Source of the DNA: Emticicia agri
GTDB taxonomy: Bacteria > Bacteroidota > Bacteroidia > Cytophagales > Spirosomataceae
Assembly (NCBI RefSeq): GCF_004168285.1
Contig: NZ_SEWF01000024.1
Coordinates: forward strand, 43,378 to 107,377
Direction of reading: 5' to 3'
DNA: 64,000 bases
Under the pieces are notes generated by a model. That model made no database searches, had not been told where the DNA came from, and worked only from the letters and a program-made list of their open reading frames with translations. This document shows, in pieces, positions 44,543 through 52,871 of the stretch (position 1 is its first letter; each line of letters opens with the position of its first letter). The position numbers and the translations under genes are program-made.

Positions 44543-44968
44543 TTAAGGCGTAGCCGATACCCATACCTCTCCATCTTCAAAAATCTCTTTTTTCCAGATG
44601 GGTACTGTTTCTTTCAGGGTATCAATTACAAGCTCACAGGCATCAAAAGCGGCTTTCCGATGTGCTGATGAAACCGCAATCACTACCGGTACTTCACCAA
44701 TAGCCAAAGTTCCTACCCGATGGTGAACCGAAATTTTTTTGAGAGAGAATTGCTCAACAGCCTGTACGGCTATTTTCCGCATTTCTGAAATAGCCATTGG
44801 CTCATAGGCCTCAAAATCAAGCCTTACTACAGCTTTTCCTTTGGTCTGGTTGCGTACGGTTCCTACAAAAACCACAATTCCTCCGGTATCGTCGGTTTTC
44901 ACAAAATCGAGACAAGCCTGTTCAGAAAGTGGGGTATGTAAAAGCTGAATATCTATCATACTTGGCAT
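44543..44968 (-). CDS. moaE: molybdopterin synthase catalytic subunit MoaE
   Basis: 141 residues. GGIVVFVGTVRNQTKGKAV, YEPMAISEMRKIA, HRVGTLAIGEVPVVIAVSSAHRKAAFDAC and PIWKKEIFEDGEVWV are the MoaE signature segments, including the catalytic lysine (KKE). It transfers sulfur from MoaD to cPMP. It lies 8 bp downstream of moaD on the minus strand; expressed together, facing moaC-mobA. Confidence 0.96.
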   Translation of the reverse strand: MPSMIDIQLLHTPLSEQACLDFVKTDDTGGIVVFVGTVRNQTKGKAVVRLDFEAYEPMAISEMRKIAVQAVEQFSLKKISVHHRVGTLAIGEVPVVIAVSSAHRKAAFDACELVIDTLKETVPIWKKEIFEDGEVWVSATP

Positions 44969-44976
44969 CAGATTTT

Positions 44977-45219
44977 TTAACCTCCACTCACAGGTGGAAT
45001 CAGTACTATTTCATCATTTTCTTTCAACGTCATCGTATCTTCTGCATATTCTTCATTCAAGGCAATACGCAACGATTTTAAAGTAGCAAACTTAGGAAAT
45101 TGCATTGAAAGCTGATTTTTCAAATCAGCTACGGTTGCTTCTGTCGGCAGGGAAAGCCTATATTCAAACTGACCGATAATGTCTCTTGTAATACCGAAAC
45201 ATAATACTTTTAAATTCAT
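44977..45219 (-). CDS. moaD: molybdopterin synthase sulfur carrier subunit MoaD
   Basis: 80 residues, a ubiquitin-like fold ending in PPVSGG; the C-terminal Gly-Gly is the thiocarboxylation site. VLCFGITRDIIG at the N-terminus and NEEYAEDTMTLKENDEIVLIPP are typical MoaD segments. It is the first gene of the moaD-moaE pair. Confidence 0.93.
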   Translation of the reverse strand: MNLKVLCFGITRDIIGQFEYRLSLPTEATVADLKNQLSMQFPKFATLKSLRIALNEEYAEDTMTLKENDEIVLIPPVSGG

Positions 45220-45387
45220 TTTTTCAATGGATATTTTCTATTATAACACTAAAAACATTGATTGAATTGCTTTCAGTAAAATAGCTGACAGATGATTGTT
45301 AGATAACTCTGACATCCTGATTTTTTGTAGAATAAAAATCTTCGCAAAAAAACAGACTATTTCATCGATAATTCCTCGTGAGCTACC

Positions 45388-45395
45388 TATTTTTG
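45388..45395 (+). promoter_or_regulatory. -7 promoter box for the class D beta-lactamase gene
   Basis: TATTTTTG matches TAnnTTTG, 39 bp before the ATG at 45434. It lies inside the longest open reading of the gene, which supports the inner start. Confidence 0.5.
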
Positions 45396-45433
45396 TTAGA
45401 AATCAGTCCAAATTTACTTCATGCTTCATTAGA

Positions 45434-46222
45434 ATGAAAAAACTACTTACTTTTATTTTTATTCTCGGATTTTCGCAAAATATTTTCTCTCAGAAAATTG
45501 AAGATTTTAGCCAATACTTTAAGGAAAAAGATGTAGAAGGCGGCTTCTTTTTATACGATTATCAAAAGAAAGAATATATAGTAAGCGATAAAGCCGAGTT
45601 TGTCAGACCCACTTCACCGGCTTCAACTTTCAAGATACCTAACTCGCTGATAGCTTTAGAAACAGGAGTGATTAAAGATGAAAATGAGGTAATTAAATGG
45701 GACGGACAGAAGCGCCGGATTGAAACATGGAATACCGACCACGATTTGAAAAATGCTTATAAAAATTCAACAGTCTGGTTTTATCAGGAACTGGCCCGTA
45801 GAATTGGTGAGAAAAACTATCAGCAATACCTGCAAGCCCTTGATTACGGCAATAAAGACATTAGTGCAGGATTGACAACTTTCTGGCTGGGGTCGAGCCT
45901 GAATATATCTCCTAAAAACCAGATTGAGTTTCTGGTAAAACTACATGAAGAGAAACTGCCTTTCTCTGCAAGAACATTTGAGATTGTAAAGAGAATCATG
46001 ATTCGGGAAAAAACAGCTGACTATGTGCTGAGAGCCAAAACAGGTTGGTACGATACGCCTCCTAAAGACATAGGTTGGTATGTAGGGTATATAGAAAAGA
46101 AAGACAATATATATTTTTTTGCTACCCGCATCTATAAACCTGTAGAAAAAGATATGCCCAATTTTGGAGCAGACAGGATTGAAATAACCAATACCATTTT
46201 AAAAAAATTAGGCATTATCTAA
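45434..46222 (+). CDS. class D (OXA-type) beta-lactamase
   Basis: 262 residues from the ATG at 45434. Signal peptide about 1-20 (LGFSQNIFSQ). Class D motifs: RPTSPASTFKIPNSLIALE (STFK, Ser about 61), YKNSTVWFYQE (SxV), LDYGNKDIS (YGN), WLGSSLNISP (equivalent of the omega-region tryptophan) and RAKTGWYDTP (KTG). All conserved residues for serine-acylation and carbamoyl-lysine chemistry are present, so activity on beta-lactams is likely. It is chromosomal with no mobile element nearby. The LytTR regulator gene follows after 31 bp. Confidence 0.94.
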   Translation: MKKLLTFIFILGFSQNIFSQKIEDFSQYFKEKDVEGGFFLYDYQKKEYIVSDKAEFVRPTSPASTFKIPNSLIALETGVIKDENEVIKWDGQKRRIETWNTDHDLKNAYKNSTVWFYQELARRIGEKNYQQYLQALDYGNKDISAGLTTFWLGSSLNISPKNQIEFLVKLHEEKLPFSARTFEIVKRIMIREKTADYVLRAKTGWYDTPPKDIGWYVGYIEKKDNIYFFATRIYKPVEKDMPNFGADRIEITNTILKKLGII

Positions 46223-46253
46223 TACCCAAAAACGCTATAGAAAACTATCTTTT

Positions 46254-47012
46254 ATGAAAATTAAAACCCTGATTATTGATGATGAAGTAAGAGGCAGCCA
46301 GGCTCTTGCCAAATTATTGGAACGTTATCCTGAAATAGAACTTTTAGGTGCCGCTCATTCAGCAGATGAGGGTATTGCTACTATCCAACGCCTGAAACCG
46401 GATCTGGTATTCTTAGATATACAAATGCCAGGCAAAACCGGATTTGATATGCTCAATGCCATGCCCGAAGTAAAGTTTGAGGTAATATTTGTAACGGGTT
46501 ATGACCAGTATGCCATTCAGGCTTTTAAGTTTGGTGCCATTGATTATCTGCTTAAACCTGTAGATATAGATGACCTTGATTATTCGGTTGAAAAGGTAAT
46601 AGACCGAATCAAGAAGAAAGACACCAATCATAGTATAGAATTATTGTTGCAGAATATCCGGACACCTAAAAACGAAAATATGCAACTGGCGCTTCCGACA
46701 CAGGAAGGCGTTTTTTATATTCCGATTTCAGAAATTATCCGGTGTGAGTCCGATGGTAGCTATACTGTTTTTCATCTGGCCGACAAAAAGAAAATCATTG
46801 TTTCAAAAAATGTAAAAGAATATGAGGAATTATTGACCCCTTATAACTTTTGCAGGGTACATAATCAACACCTGATTAACCTGCGTCACGTAAAAAAATA
46901 CGTAAAAGGCGAAGGCGGCTTTGCTATCATGTCAGACAATTATGAGGTAGAAGTAGCCCGTCGCAGAAAAGAGGATTTTCTGACTGAGCTGGGCAAAATA
47001 ACTCTTCGGTAA
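46254..47012 (+). CDS. LytTR-family response regulator
   Basis: 252 residues. Receiver domain about 1-120: LIIDDEVRG (acidic pocket), DLVFLDIQMPGKTGFD (phosphoacceptor Asp about 55), VTGYDQYAIQAFKFGAIDYLLKPVD (Thr and Lys of the switch). LytTR DNA-binding domain about 145-250: QEGVFYIPISEIIRCESDGSYT and NFCRVHNQHLINLRHVKKYVKG. No histidine kinase is adjacent. It lies 31 bp after the OXA-type gene, with which it is probably co-transcribed. Confidence 0.94.
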   Translation: MKIKTLIIDDEVRGSQALAKLLERYPEIELLGAAHSADEGIATIQRLKPDLVFLDIQMPGKTGFDMLNAMPEVKFEVIFVTGYDQYAIQAFKFGAIDYLLKPVDIDDLDYSVEKVIDRIKKKDTNHSIELLLQNIRTPKNENMQLALPTQEGVFYIPISEIIRCESDGSYTVFHLADKKKIIVSKNVKEYEELLTPYNFCRVHNQHLINLRHVKKYVKGEGGFAIMSDNYEVEVARRRKEDFLTELGKITLR

Positions 47013-47040
47013 ACTTCAACTAAAAAGTTTACAAATATAT

Positions 47041-47076
47041 ACAGGAGCAGCGCATGTTGTTCCTGTTTTATTTTTG
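47041..47076 (+). terminator. terminator after the LytTR regulator gene
   Basis: A 9-bp stem (acaggagca / tgttcctgt, one wobble pair) is followed by tttattttt. Confidence 0.8.
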
Positions 47077-47146
47077 TATAAATGTACACAGAGAAGACCC
47101 GGATACTTCAGCAAAGTATTCTATCACATCAATAAGCAAGCAATTA

Positions 47147-47731
47147 TTACTCTTCTGTTTTCAGATAGCCCCAGTTTTCGCCCGAGCGTATACGATTCAG
47201 TTGTGTATGCGTAATACCAAACTGTTTTGCTATCATTTTCAGTCGGGTATTTTCGTTCTGAAGCATCTTTTTTATCATTCTGACCTTTGTTTCAGTCAGC
47301 TTGTAGTTCTTTGTGTTTCTCGGAATCGGTTTATTCTTTACAGCAGGATTTTCGCGGTTGTGTTCTACCATTTCATCTTTTGTTACCCATTTCAGGTTTT
47401 CAAAATGGTTATTCATTTTGTCGTAGTCGAGGTGGATAACAAACTTATGGTCAGCACTTTCTCTTTTCACAAAAGTTTCGGCCACTAATTTATGAATATA
47501 ACGGTTAAACGTTTTTCCCTTAGGTAACCTTACATTCAGTGATCTGTATCCCTGAATAACCGAGCCTTTGATAATTGTACCTTTAGCATCGTTCTGCAAG
47601 CTACGGAGCCGACCAAAATTTGAGACCTCATAGCGAGGCGGATTTTCAACTCCTTCTACGTCAATGACAACGGGTGTCCATCGTTCTGCCCAAAGAGCAT
47701 TTTTTTCACTATTCAGTCCTCTATTCATCAC
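47147..47731 (-). CDS. NUMOD4/HNH homing-endonuclease-like protein
   Basis: 194 residues. NUMOD4 motif near the N-terminus (YEVSNFGRLRSLQND), then an HNH-type nuclease core: RYIHKLVAETFV and FVIHLDYDKMNNHFENLKWVT. The usual VNHIDG Asn-His pair reads IHLDYD here, so one motif residue differs. A helix-turn-helix (KMIAKQFGITHTQLNRIRSGENWGYL) closes the protein. Such enzymes cut DNA and are often intron-borne or free-standing selfish genes. It interrupts nothing obvious; neighbours are a LytTR regulator and a CoA-binding protein. Confidence 0.85.
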   Translation of the reverse strand: MMNRGLNSEKNALWAERWTPVVIDVEGVENPPRYEVSNFGRLRSLQNDAKGTIIKGSVIQGYRSLNVRLPKGKTFNRYIHKLVAETFVKRESADHKFVIHLDYDKMNNHFENLKWVTKDEMVEHNRENPAVKNKPIPRNTKNYKLTETKVRMIKKMLQNENTRLKMIAKQFGITHTQLNRIRSGENWGYLKTEE

Positions 47732-47943
47732 AAAAATTATATAATTATTGATTCTTAACTATGTCATATCTATAATAAAAAAGTATGCCAGCAGAAGTAT
47801 GGGTATAAGTATCGACAGTTAAGGATTTCTTGCATTATAACAACATTTTATACAAAAAATTGTTTTTTAAAATAAAGGTTTAATACAAAACTCAGGAACG
47901 AAAGCTATTTATATAAATGTTTTAATTCTATAAAGCACGGCAT

Positions 47944-48306
47944 ATGTCAAAAAAAACTTTAATTATAGGCGCATCCACCGACCCAACACGTTACGCATTT
48001 TTAGCTGCCAACAGGTTATTATATCATGGCCATGAAATTGAACTTATAGGCAGAGACCAGGGGAAAATCGGCGGTAACGAAATACACACCAGTAAACCTG
48101 CATTAGAGCGTGTAGATACTGTTACGATGTATATCAGCCCCAAACGTCAGCCCGAGTATTATGAGTATATTGTAGGTTTAAAACCCAAGAGAGTGATATT
48201 TAATCCGGGCACAGAAAATCCTGAGTTTGAAGCCTTGCTCGCTAAAAATAAAATAGAACCTTTAGAGGCGTGCACCCTTGTGATGCTTTCTACAGGGCAA
48301 TATTAA
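47944..48306 (+). CDS. CoA-binding domain protein (YccU-like)
   Basis: 120 residues, the length of stand-alone CoA_binding_2 proteins. TLIIGASTDPTRYAFLAANRLL is the Rossmann nucleotide loop, and RVIFNPGTENPEFEALL and CTLVMLSTGQY complete the fold. Members bind CoA or acyl-CoA; physiological role unknown. Divergent from the HNH gene. Confidence 0.85.
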   Translation: MSKKTLIIGASTDPTRYAFLAANRLLYHGHEIELIGRDQGKIGGNEIHTSKPALERVDTVTMYISPKRQPEYYEYIVGLKPKRVIFNPGTENPEFEALLAKNKIEPLEACTLVMLSTGQY

Positions 48307-48321
48307 CAAGCTGTTTATTAA

Positions 48322-48345
48322 ATGGCAAGTTACTCAACTTGCCAT
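48322..48345. terminator. hairpin between convergent CoA-binding and YdcF-like genes
   Basis: A 10-bp perfect stem (atggcaagtt / aacttgccat) with an ACTC loop. Its right arm encodes the last codons of the YdcF-like protein. No T-tract follows on either strand, so termination is uncertain. Confidence 0.4.
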
Positions 48346-49002
48346 ACGTCCTTCAAATCCTAACTCCAGCAGCCTCTCGTAAGCCGACCAGACTTCTTCC
48401 GGTATGTCCATCGCTATCAGAAAACCCTTGTCGGGATAAATCTTTAGTCTTTGTAAATCTCCTGTCATATTACTAATTACCCGTTCTTTAGTAATACCCT
48501 CAGCCAGACAACGAGCTATATACGAATCATAAGTATCGGGCAAAGCTGAAACAACAAAATCAAATTCTTTAAACTGTACCATTGCCGTAGCATAAGTCCG
48601 CCGAATCATATAAGGTTTCTGAACCAGTATAAAACGCTTAAAATTCAGGTTCTTCTCTTGCAGTAGTTTTTTTGTACATATAAAATTTGCCCCTGTATTA
48701 GTAGCTTCGTTTTCTAACAGAATAGCTTCGGCAGGCACCCCCCTGCTTATGGCAATATCAAAAAATGCTTCTGCCTCAGTTTTGGGCACTGTATTTCTTA
48801 ATTCTCCTACCGGACGCACTACTCCACCCGAAAAAATAATATATGGAGCAAAACCCTCGTTATACAACTGGGCAGCGTAGTCGGCCACACTGGGGTCGTG
48901 GCTGCCTAATACAAAAATACAATCAGCCTTTTGTAGTGGCTGTTGCAAAAAATGATAGTCAAACAACAGGCGGGCGTAATAGTCAATAAGGTTTTCGTCC
49001 AT
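48334..49002 (-). CDS. YdcF/ElyC-family (DUF218) protein
   Basis: 222 residues. DUF218 motifs: CIFVLGSHDPSVADYAAQLY, YIIFSGGVVRP, TEAEAFFDIAISRGVPAEAILLENEATNTGANFICTK and RFILVQKPYMIRRTYATAM. Relatives (SanA, ElyC, YdcF) affect the envelope or bind SAM, but the reaction is not known. No membrane anchor is seen, so it is probably cytosolic. The ends overlap a palindromic hairpin. Confidence 0.85.
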   Translation of the reverse strand: MDENLIDYYARLLFDYHFLQQPLQKADCIFVLGSHDPSVADYAAQLYNEGFAPYIIFSGGVVRPVGELRNTVPKTEAEAFFDIAISRGVPAEAILLENEATNTGANFICTKKLLQEKNLNFKRFILVQKPYMIRRTYATAMVQFKEFDFVVSALPDTYDSYIARCLAEGITKERVISNMTGDLQRLKIYPDKGFLIAMDIPEEVWSAYERLLELGFEGRMAS

Positions 49003-49128
49003 TTATCAATATTTTTTACCTATGGGCAAAATTATAGATTATCATCATAAATTATTGATACTTTTACTGCATAATTTCGTCAGAAATTAAGTTTTGGTTA
49101 TTTAATTAAAACAAATCAATTTAAGACA

Positions 49129-49434
49129 ATGGTAAATGCAAAACACTTAGCCACATTCGTACTGGGAGCAGCTGCGGGTGTAGCGTTACACAAATATTTA
49201 CAGACCGAAGAGGGAGAAAAGGCATTGGCCGATTTAAAAGAGAAAGGTACAAAATTTAAGGGTGAAGCAGAAGAAGCACTTGACAAGGCACCTGAATATT
49301 TTGAGAAACTGAAAACCGAAGGAGCAGAAGCGTTGAAGCAGTATTTTCCGGGAGCTGAAAAATTCTTACAGGATTTATTCGGTGGTAACAAACCTGAAAA
49401 TCCGACACCGCCGCCAACCGAACCACAGGAGTAA
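49129..49434 (+). CDS. YtxH-like small protein
   Basis: 101 residues. An N-terminal hydrophobic stretch (LATFVLGAAAGVALHKYL) is followed by a lysine/glutamate-rich helical region (FKGEAEEALDKAPEYFEKLKTEGAEALK) and a proline-rich tail (PENPTPPPTEPQE). This fits the YtxH stress-protein family: single membrane segment with a charged helical tail. The function is unknown. Ends in a strong terminator. Confidence 0.75.
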   Translation: MVNAKHLATFVLGAAAGVALHKYLQTEEGEKALADLKEKGTKFKGEAEEALDKAPEYFEKLKTEGAEALKQYFPGAEKFLQDLFGGNKPENPTPPPTEPQE

Positions 49435-49436
49435 AA

Positions 49437-49473
49437 AAGAAAGGCTAACCGATTGGTTAGCCTTTCTTTTTTT
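49437..49473. terminator. strong terminator between convergent genes
   Basis: A 14-bp perfect stem (aagaaaggctaacc / ggttagcctttctt) with a GATT loop, a T-run on the plus side and an A-run before it. It can serve both the YtxH-like gene and the convergent lipoprotein gene ending at 49475. Confidence 0.92.
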
Positions 49474-49474
49474 A

Positions 49475-49894
49475 TTAAGCTTTCCTGATTGTAAAGCTGA
49501 TTTTGTAATCCTGCAAACTGATTGGGTCTGGTGTTTGTGGATAAGGCGATACGTCTGTTACCTCAATTGCATAAGTAGTACCATTCAGTTCTACTGTAGT
49601 AGAAGCAGGCTTTTGCTCGCCACCTTTTATTTCAATCACTGCTTCCTTTGTTGCACCTTTTTCAGAAACACTTATGAAAACCTTCACCATTCCTTCCCAA
49701 ACACAAACCACGCTTTTCGGACAACGACTGTCCTCTATTTTTGTTACTTTTACTTCAACACCTTCCTGTAGCACTACTGCTTTAGAATAAGCTGTTTCAA
49801 TTGTACTACCAAACGAAGCCTTCTGTTCTGTTACCTCGTCTTTTGCACAGGCAGTTGCCAATGCCACCATCATCAATACCATTAACCTTTTCAT
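49475..49894 (-). CDS. small lipoprotein of unknown function
   Basis: 139 residues with a lipobox (MVALATAC, Cys about 16). The conserved-looking core KVTKIEDSRCPKSVVCVWEGMVKV has the DSRCP...CVW pattern found in many uncharacterised Bacteroidota proteins, with two cysteines that could form a disulfide. The rest is beta-rich (VELNGTTYAIEVTDVSPYP). The role is unknown. Confidence 0.8.
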   Translation of the reverse strand: MKRLMVLMMVALATACAKDEVTEQKASFGSTIETAYSKAVVLQEGVEVKVTKIEDSRCPKSVVCVWEGMVKVFISVSEKGATKEAVIEIKGGEQKPASTTVELNGTTYAIEVTDVSPYPQTPDPISLQDYKISFTIRKA

Positions 49895-50089
49895 AACGTC
49901 TTTCTTTAATTTTTTAAGCTATCTTTCGTATTATCAGAGTTTTTAGTCCAAAAATCGTTCCACGTCATATTGTCTAAAATTCTCTACATCTACTACAATG
50001 ATACTAAATAAGGCTAAAAGGTTGGAAAGATTTTAAAATATTCTGAAATTTACCACTCCCTCAACAATCTACCCATTTATGTAGTTTTT

Positions 50090-50122
50090 TTTGAAAGATA
50101 TTCTGCTAAACCTCTATATTCG
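50090..50122 (+). promoter_or_regulatory. promoter of the TIGR00266 gene
   Basis: TTTG at 50090-50093 and TATATTCG (near TAnnTTTG) at 50115-50122 are 21 bp apart, within the usual 17-23 bp. It lies 31 bp before the ATG at 50153. Confidence 0.5.
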
Positions 50123-50152
50123 TCGCAAAATTATAAACCCAATTATATAGCT

Positions 50153-50935
50153 ATGCGTTCTCACGAAATTGATTACAAAATATTTGGTGAAGACATTCAG
50201 ATTGTCGAAATCGAACTTGACCCTTATGAAACCGTCATTGCCGAGGCAGGCTCAATGCTCTTCATGGAAGACGGCATTCAGTTTGAAACCAAAATGGGTG
50301 ATGGCTCGCAGCCACAACAAAGTTTTTTTGGTAAATTATTGCAGGCAGGTAGTCGTGCGCTGATGGGCGAGTCTATTTTTATGACTCACTTTACCAACCG
50401 TGTCCCTCAGATGAAACGTAAAGTAGCCTTTGCAGCACCTTATCCGGGAACTATTAAAGCAGTTAATCTATCTGAGATTATGGGTAACACCCTGATTGTG
50501 CAAAAAGATGCTTTCTTGTGTGCGGCTATGGGTACAAGCATTTCTATCCATTTTAACCAACGCCTCGGTTCAGGTTTCTTTGGTGGCGAGGGTTTTATTC
50601 TTGAAAAACTACAAGGCGATGGCATGGCATTCATTCACTCTGGTGGTGTGGTTATCGAACGCCAGTTGAATAATGAAACTTTACGTGTAGATACGGGTTG
50701 CGTAGTAGGTTTCGAACCACAACTCCAATTTGATATTGAGCGGGCCGGCAGCCTTAAATCGATGGTTTTTGGTGGTGAAGGCTTATTCTTGGCTACGCTT
50801 CGTGGCACAGGTAAAGTCTGGATTCAGTCATTGCCTATTTCAAAACTGATTCAGCGTCTGGCTCCTTATGGCGGTAATGCCAATAAAGAAAGCGGCTCTG
50901 TATTAGGTGGCTTAGGTAAAATGTTTGAAGGTTAA
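50153..50935 (+). CDS. TIGR00266/AIM24-family protein
   Basis: 260 residues. [76 protein letters not shown] segments, [19 protein letters not shown] and [24 protein letters not shown] are the standard TIGR00266 blocks (a jelly-roll-like fold). The family is widespread in bacteria and has a mitochondrial relative; its function is not established. Closed by a terminator. Confidence 0.9.
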   Translation: MRSHEIDYKIFGEDIQIVEIELDPYETVIAEAGSMLFMEDGIQFETKMGDGSQPQQSFFGKLLQAGSRALMGESIFMTHFTNRVPQMKRKVAFAAPYPGTIKAVNLSEIMGNTLIVQKDAFLCAAMGTSISIHFNQRLGSGFFGGEGFILEKLQGDGMAFIHSGGVVIERQLNNETLRVDTGCVVGFEPQLQFDIERAGSLKSMVFGGEGLFLATLRGTGKVWIQSLPISKLIQRLAPYGGNANKESGSVLGGLGKMFEG

Positions 50936-50954
50936 GATTTTATATGTTTTAGGT

Positions 50955-50991
50955 AAAGGCGCAGGTAGTTGGCTATCTGTGCCTTTTTTTG
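50955..50991 (+). terminator. terminator after the TIGR00266 gene
   Basis: aaggcgcag pairs with ctgtgcctt (one G-T pair), loop of about 12 bases, followed by a run of T. Confidence 0.8.
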
Positions 50992-51071
50992 TTAATTATA
51001 CGTTAAAGATTAAGAAATATGGTGCTTTTTTATCCATATTAAGATACAATTGTACTATCAATCTATACCTC

Positions 51072-51872
51072 ATGAAAAAAGCAATATACTGTTTTACCCT
51101 TGCAGGGTTCTTTTTTTGCATTTCTGAAAGTTGCTCTATAGATGACCCTATAGCACCAAAAGCCGATTTTACTTTTAAAGTTGATACGCACGGCAAAGTA
51201 ATTTATAAAAACACTTCTAAAAATGCCTCAAAATTTCATTGGGATTTTGGCAACGATGTTACCTCTACGGCCTTTGACACAACTATTCAGTATATAAAGA
51301 ATACTACTTATATGGTATCGCTAACAGCCACTTCGGCTAATGGTAAGAGTCACACAAAGCAACGAAAAGTACTTGTTGAAACCGTAAGGATTCCAACTCG
51401 CATGAGTTTTGAAGGCACCTTTAGTTTAGGAAAGCTCTCATTTATTGATGGTGAAGAAGGAGTAAAATTTGAGAATCAGTTTTGGTTTTGTTGTGCTTAT
51501 AAGACATCAATATACAAAGACTACTCAGTACCCATTGATTTTGTTATTACTCATGATCCTAAAAGAGAAGGTCCTAAAACTTTTGAGCGCTTTATAGAAA
51601 CTATTTTCATAAAAGGTTATAATGAAATAGGACAATATATATTAGGACCCGATCGCCGACCAGGTATGTATCTTAAGTATTATATAGGAGGCCGATTGTC
51701 TCATTACAATAGTCCTCAAAAAATAGAAGTGATAGAAGTATTAAAAAAAGATAATAAAACCTGTAGCTGTGATACTGAAAGTTTTTGGATTAAGTATAAG
51801 GTTGAAGTTGAAGATCTCAAAGGTATATTAATTATCAGATATGATAATACTTGTTGTCTGACCGAACGATAA
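51072..51872 (+). CDS. PKD-domain lipoprotein, unknown function
   Basis: 266 residues from the ATG at 51072 (MKKAIYCFTLAGFFFC signal peptide, with SESCSIDD as probable lipobox). A PKD-like domain (about 25-110) shows SKFHWDFGNDVTS and TYMVSLTATSANGKSHTKQR. The C-terminal half (about 115-266) is unassigned, beta-rich and cysteine-containing (FWFCCAY, CSCDTESFW, NTCC). Likely an envelope binding protein. It stands alone after the TIGR00266 terminator. Confidence 0.8.
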   Translation: MKKAIYCFTLAGFFFCISESCSIDDPIAPKADFTFKVDTHGKVIYKNTSKNASKFHWDFGNDVTSTAFDTTIQYIKNTTYMVSLTATSANGKSHTKQRKVLVETVRIPTRMSFEGTFSLGKLSFIDGEEGVKFENQFWFCCAYKTSIYKDYSVPIDFVITHDPKREGPKTFERFIETIFIKGYNEIGQYILGPDRRPGMYLKYYIGGRLSHYNSPQKIEVIEVLKKDNKTCSCDTESFWIKYKVEVEDLKGILIIRYDNTCCLTER

Positions 51873-51986
51873 GATTAAATTATGATTTAACATCACAAAA
51901 AAATGATACTTATCATTCCATTTGTGCTATAAAATCTACTAACTTGCCGTGTATTTAATTAAAACCAAAACCTCCTGCAAAAAACT

Positions 51987-52823
51987 ATGATGATTGATCG
52001 CAGAAAATTCTTACAACAATCTGCTTCTCTGGCAGCATTGGCCCTGATAGCGAACAGAGTAGAAGCTAAAGGAACGCTGAAACAATTTGGTTGTCAGCTA
52101 TACAGTATCCGTGATGTATTGCCTAAAGACCCTAAAGGTTATATGAAACAATTGGCTGATATGGGCTATGAGTACTTTGAGAGCTACTCGAAAGACCCGT
52201 TCTGGGGAATGACTCCGAAAGAGGCAAAAAGTTATTTATCTGATATCGGTGTGAAAATGGTAAGTACCCATTTAGGTTTGCCTGATACCAACGAGGCAAT
52301 GATTGCGAAATGTGCAGAAGCCGGTTTAAGTTATGTGATTTGTCCGGCTATTGGTATGCAACCATCGGCTGATGCCTGGAAACAAAAAGCAGAGACTTTC
52401 AGTAAACATGGCGAAACTGCCAAAAAATATGGTATCAAATACGGTTATCATAATCACTCATACTCTTTCCAAAATGCAAACGGTGTAAAAGGTCAGCGTA
52501 TTTTATTAGAAAATACCGACCCATCGTTAGTGATGTTTGAGTTAGATATGTGCTGGATTGAAGCCTCAGGCGAAGATACATTGGCTCACCTGAAAGAATA
52601 TGGCAAACGCTACGAACTTTGCCATGTAAAACAATTGGAAACCAAAGACCCTAAACCCAAACAAACAGATTTGGAAAAAGGGATTATTGACTATAAAACC
52701 CTATTGCGTGCAGCAAAAGATGCAGGTATTAAGTATTATCTGGTAGAGCAGGAGCAATATCCGGTAAGCCCGATTGAAAGTATGAAAAACGATGCGGCTT
52801 ATCTGAAAGATTTGAAATTCTGA
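51987..52823 (+). CDS. TAT-exported sugar phosphate isomerase/epimerase-like TIM barrel
   Basis: 278 residues. A twin-arginine signal (DRRKFLQQSASLAALALIA) starts the protein, so folded export is predicted. The rest is a xylose-isomerase-like TIM barrel (GCQLYSIRDVLPKDPKGYMKQLADMG, STHLGLPDTNEAMI, YGYHNHSYSF, ENTDPSLVMFELDMCW, HVKQLET, YYLVEQEQYPVSP). Glu and His residues in these segments form the metal site. It probably isomerises or epimerises a sugar or inositol derivative in the periplasm. The exact substrate is not clear. Confidence 0.88.
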   Translation: MMIDRRKFLQQSASLAALALIANRVEAKGTLKQFGCQLYSIRDVLPKDPKGYMKQLADMGYEYFESYSKDPFWGMTPKEAKSYLSDIGVKMVSTHLGLPDTNEAMIAKCAEAGLSYVICPAIGMQPSADAWKQKAETFSKHGETAKKYGIKYGYHNHSYSFQNANGVKGQRILLENTDPSLVMFELDMCWIEASGEDTLAHLKEYGKRYELCHVKQLETKDPKPKQTDLEKGIIDYKTLLRAAKDAGIKYYLVEQEQYPVSPIESMKNDAAYLKDLKF

Positions 52824-52835
52824 TAGTTTTTACTT

Positions 52836-52862
52836 GTATCACGATTTGAAAAATCGTGATAC
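52836..52862. repeat. palindromic repeat, family A copy 2
   Basis: A 12-bp perfect palindrome (gtatcacgattt-gaa-aaatcgtgatac) between the convergent isomerase-like and rnhB genes. It shares the acgattt/aaatcgt core and gtgatac end with the elements at 20121-20250 and 60057-60188. No T-tract follows, so it is not a standard terminator. Confidence 0.75.
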
Positions 52863-52871
52863 ACATAACAC

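Noticed and set aside
52836..52862. Palindrome as a standard rho-independent terminator for the isomerase-like gene
   Set aside because: No T-tract follows on either strand and the core recurs at two other loci, so it is listed as a repeat.
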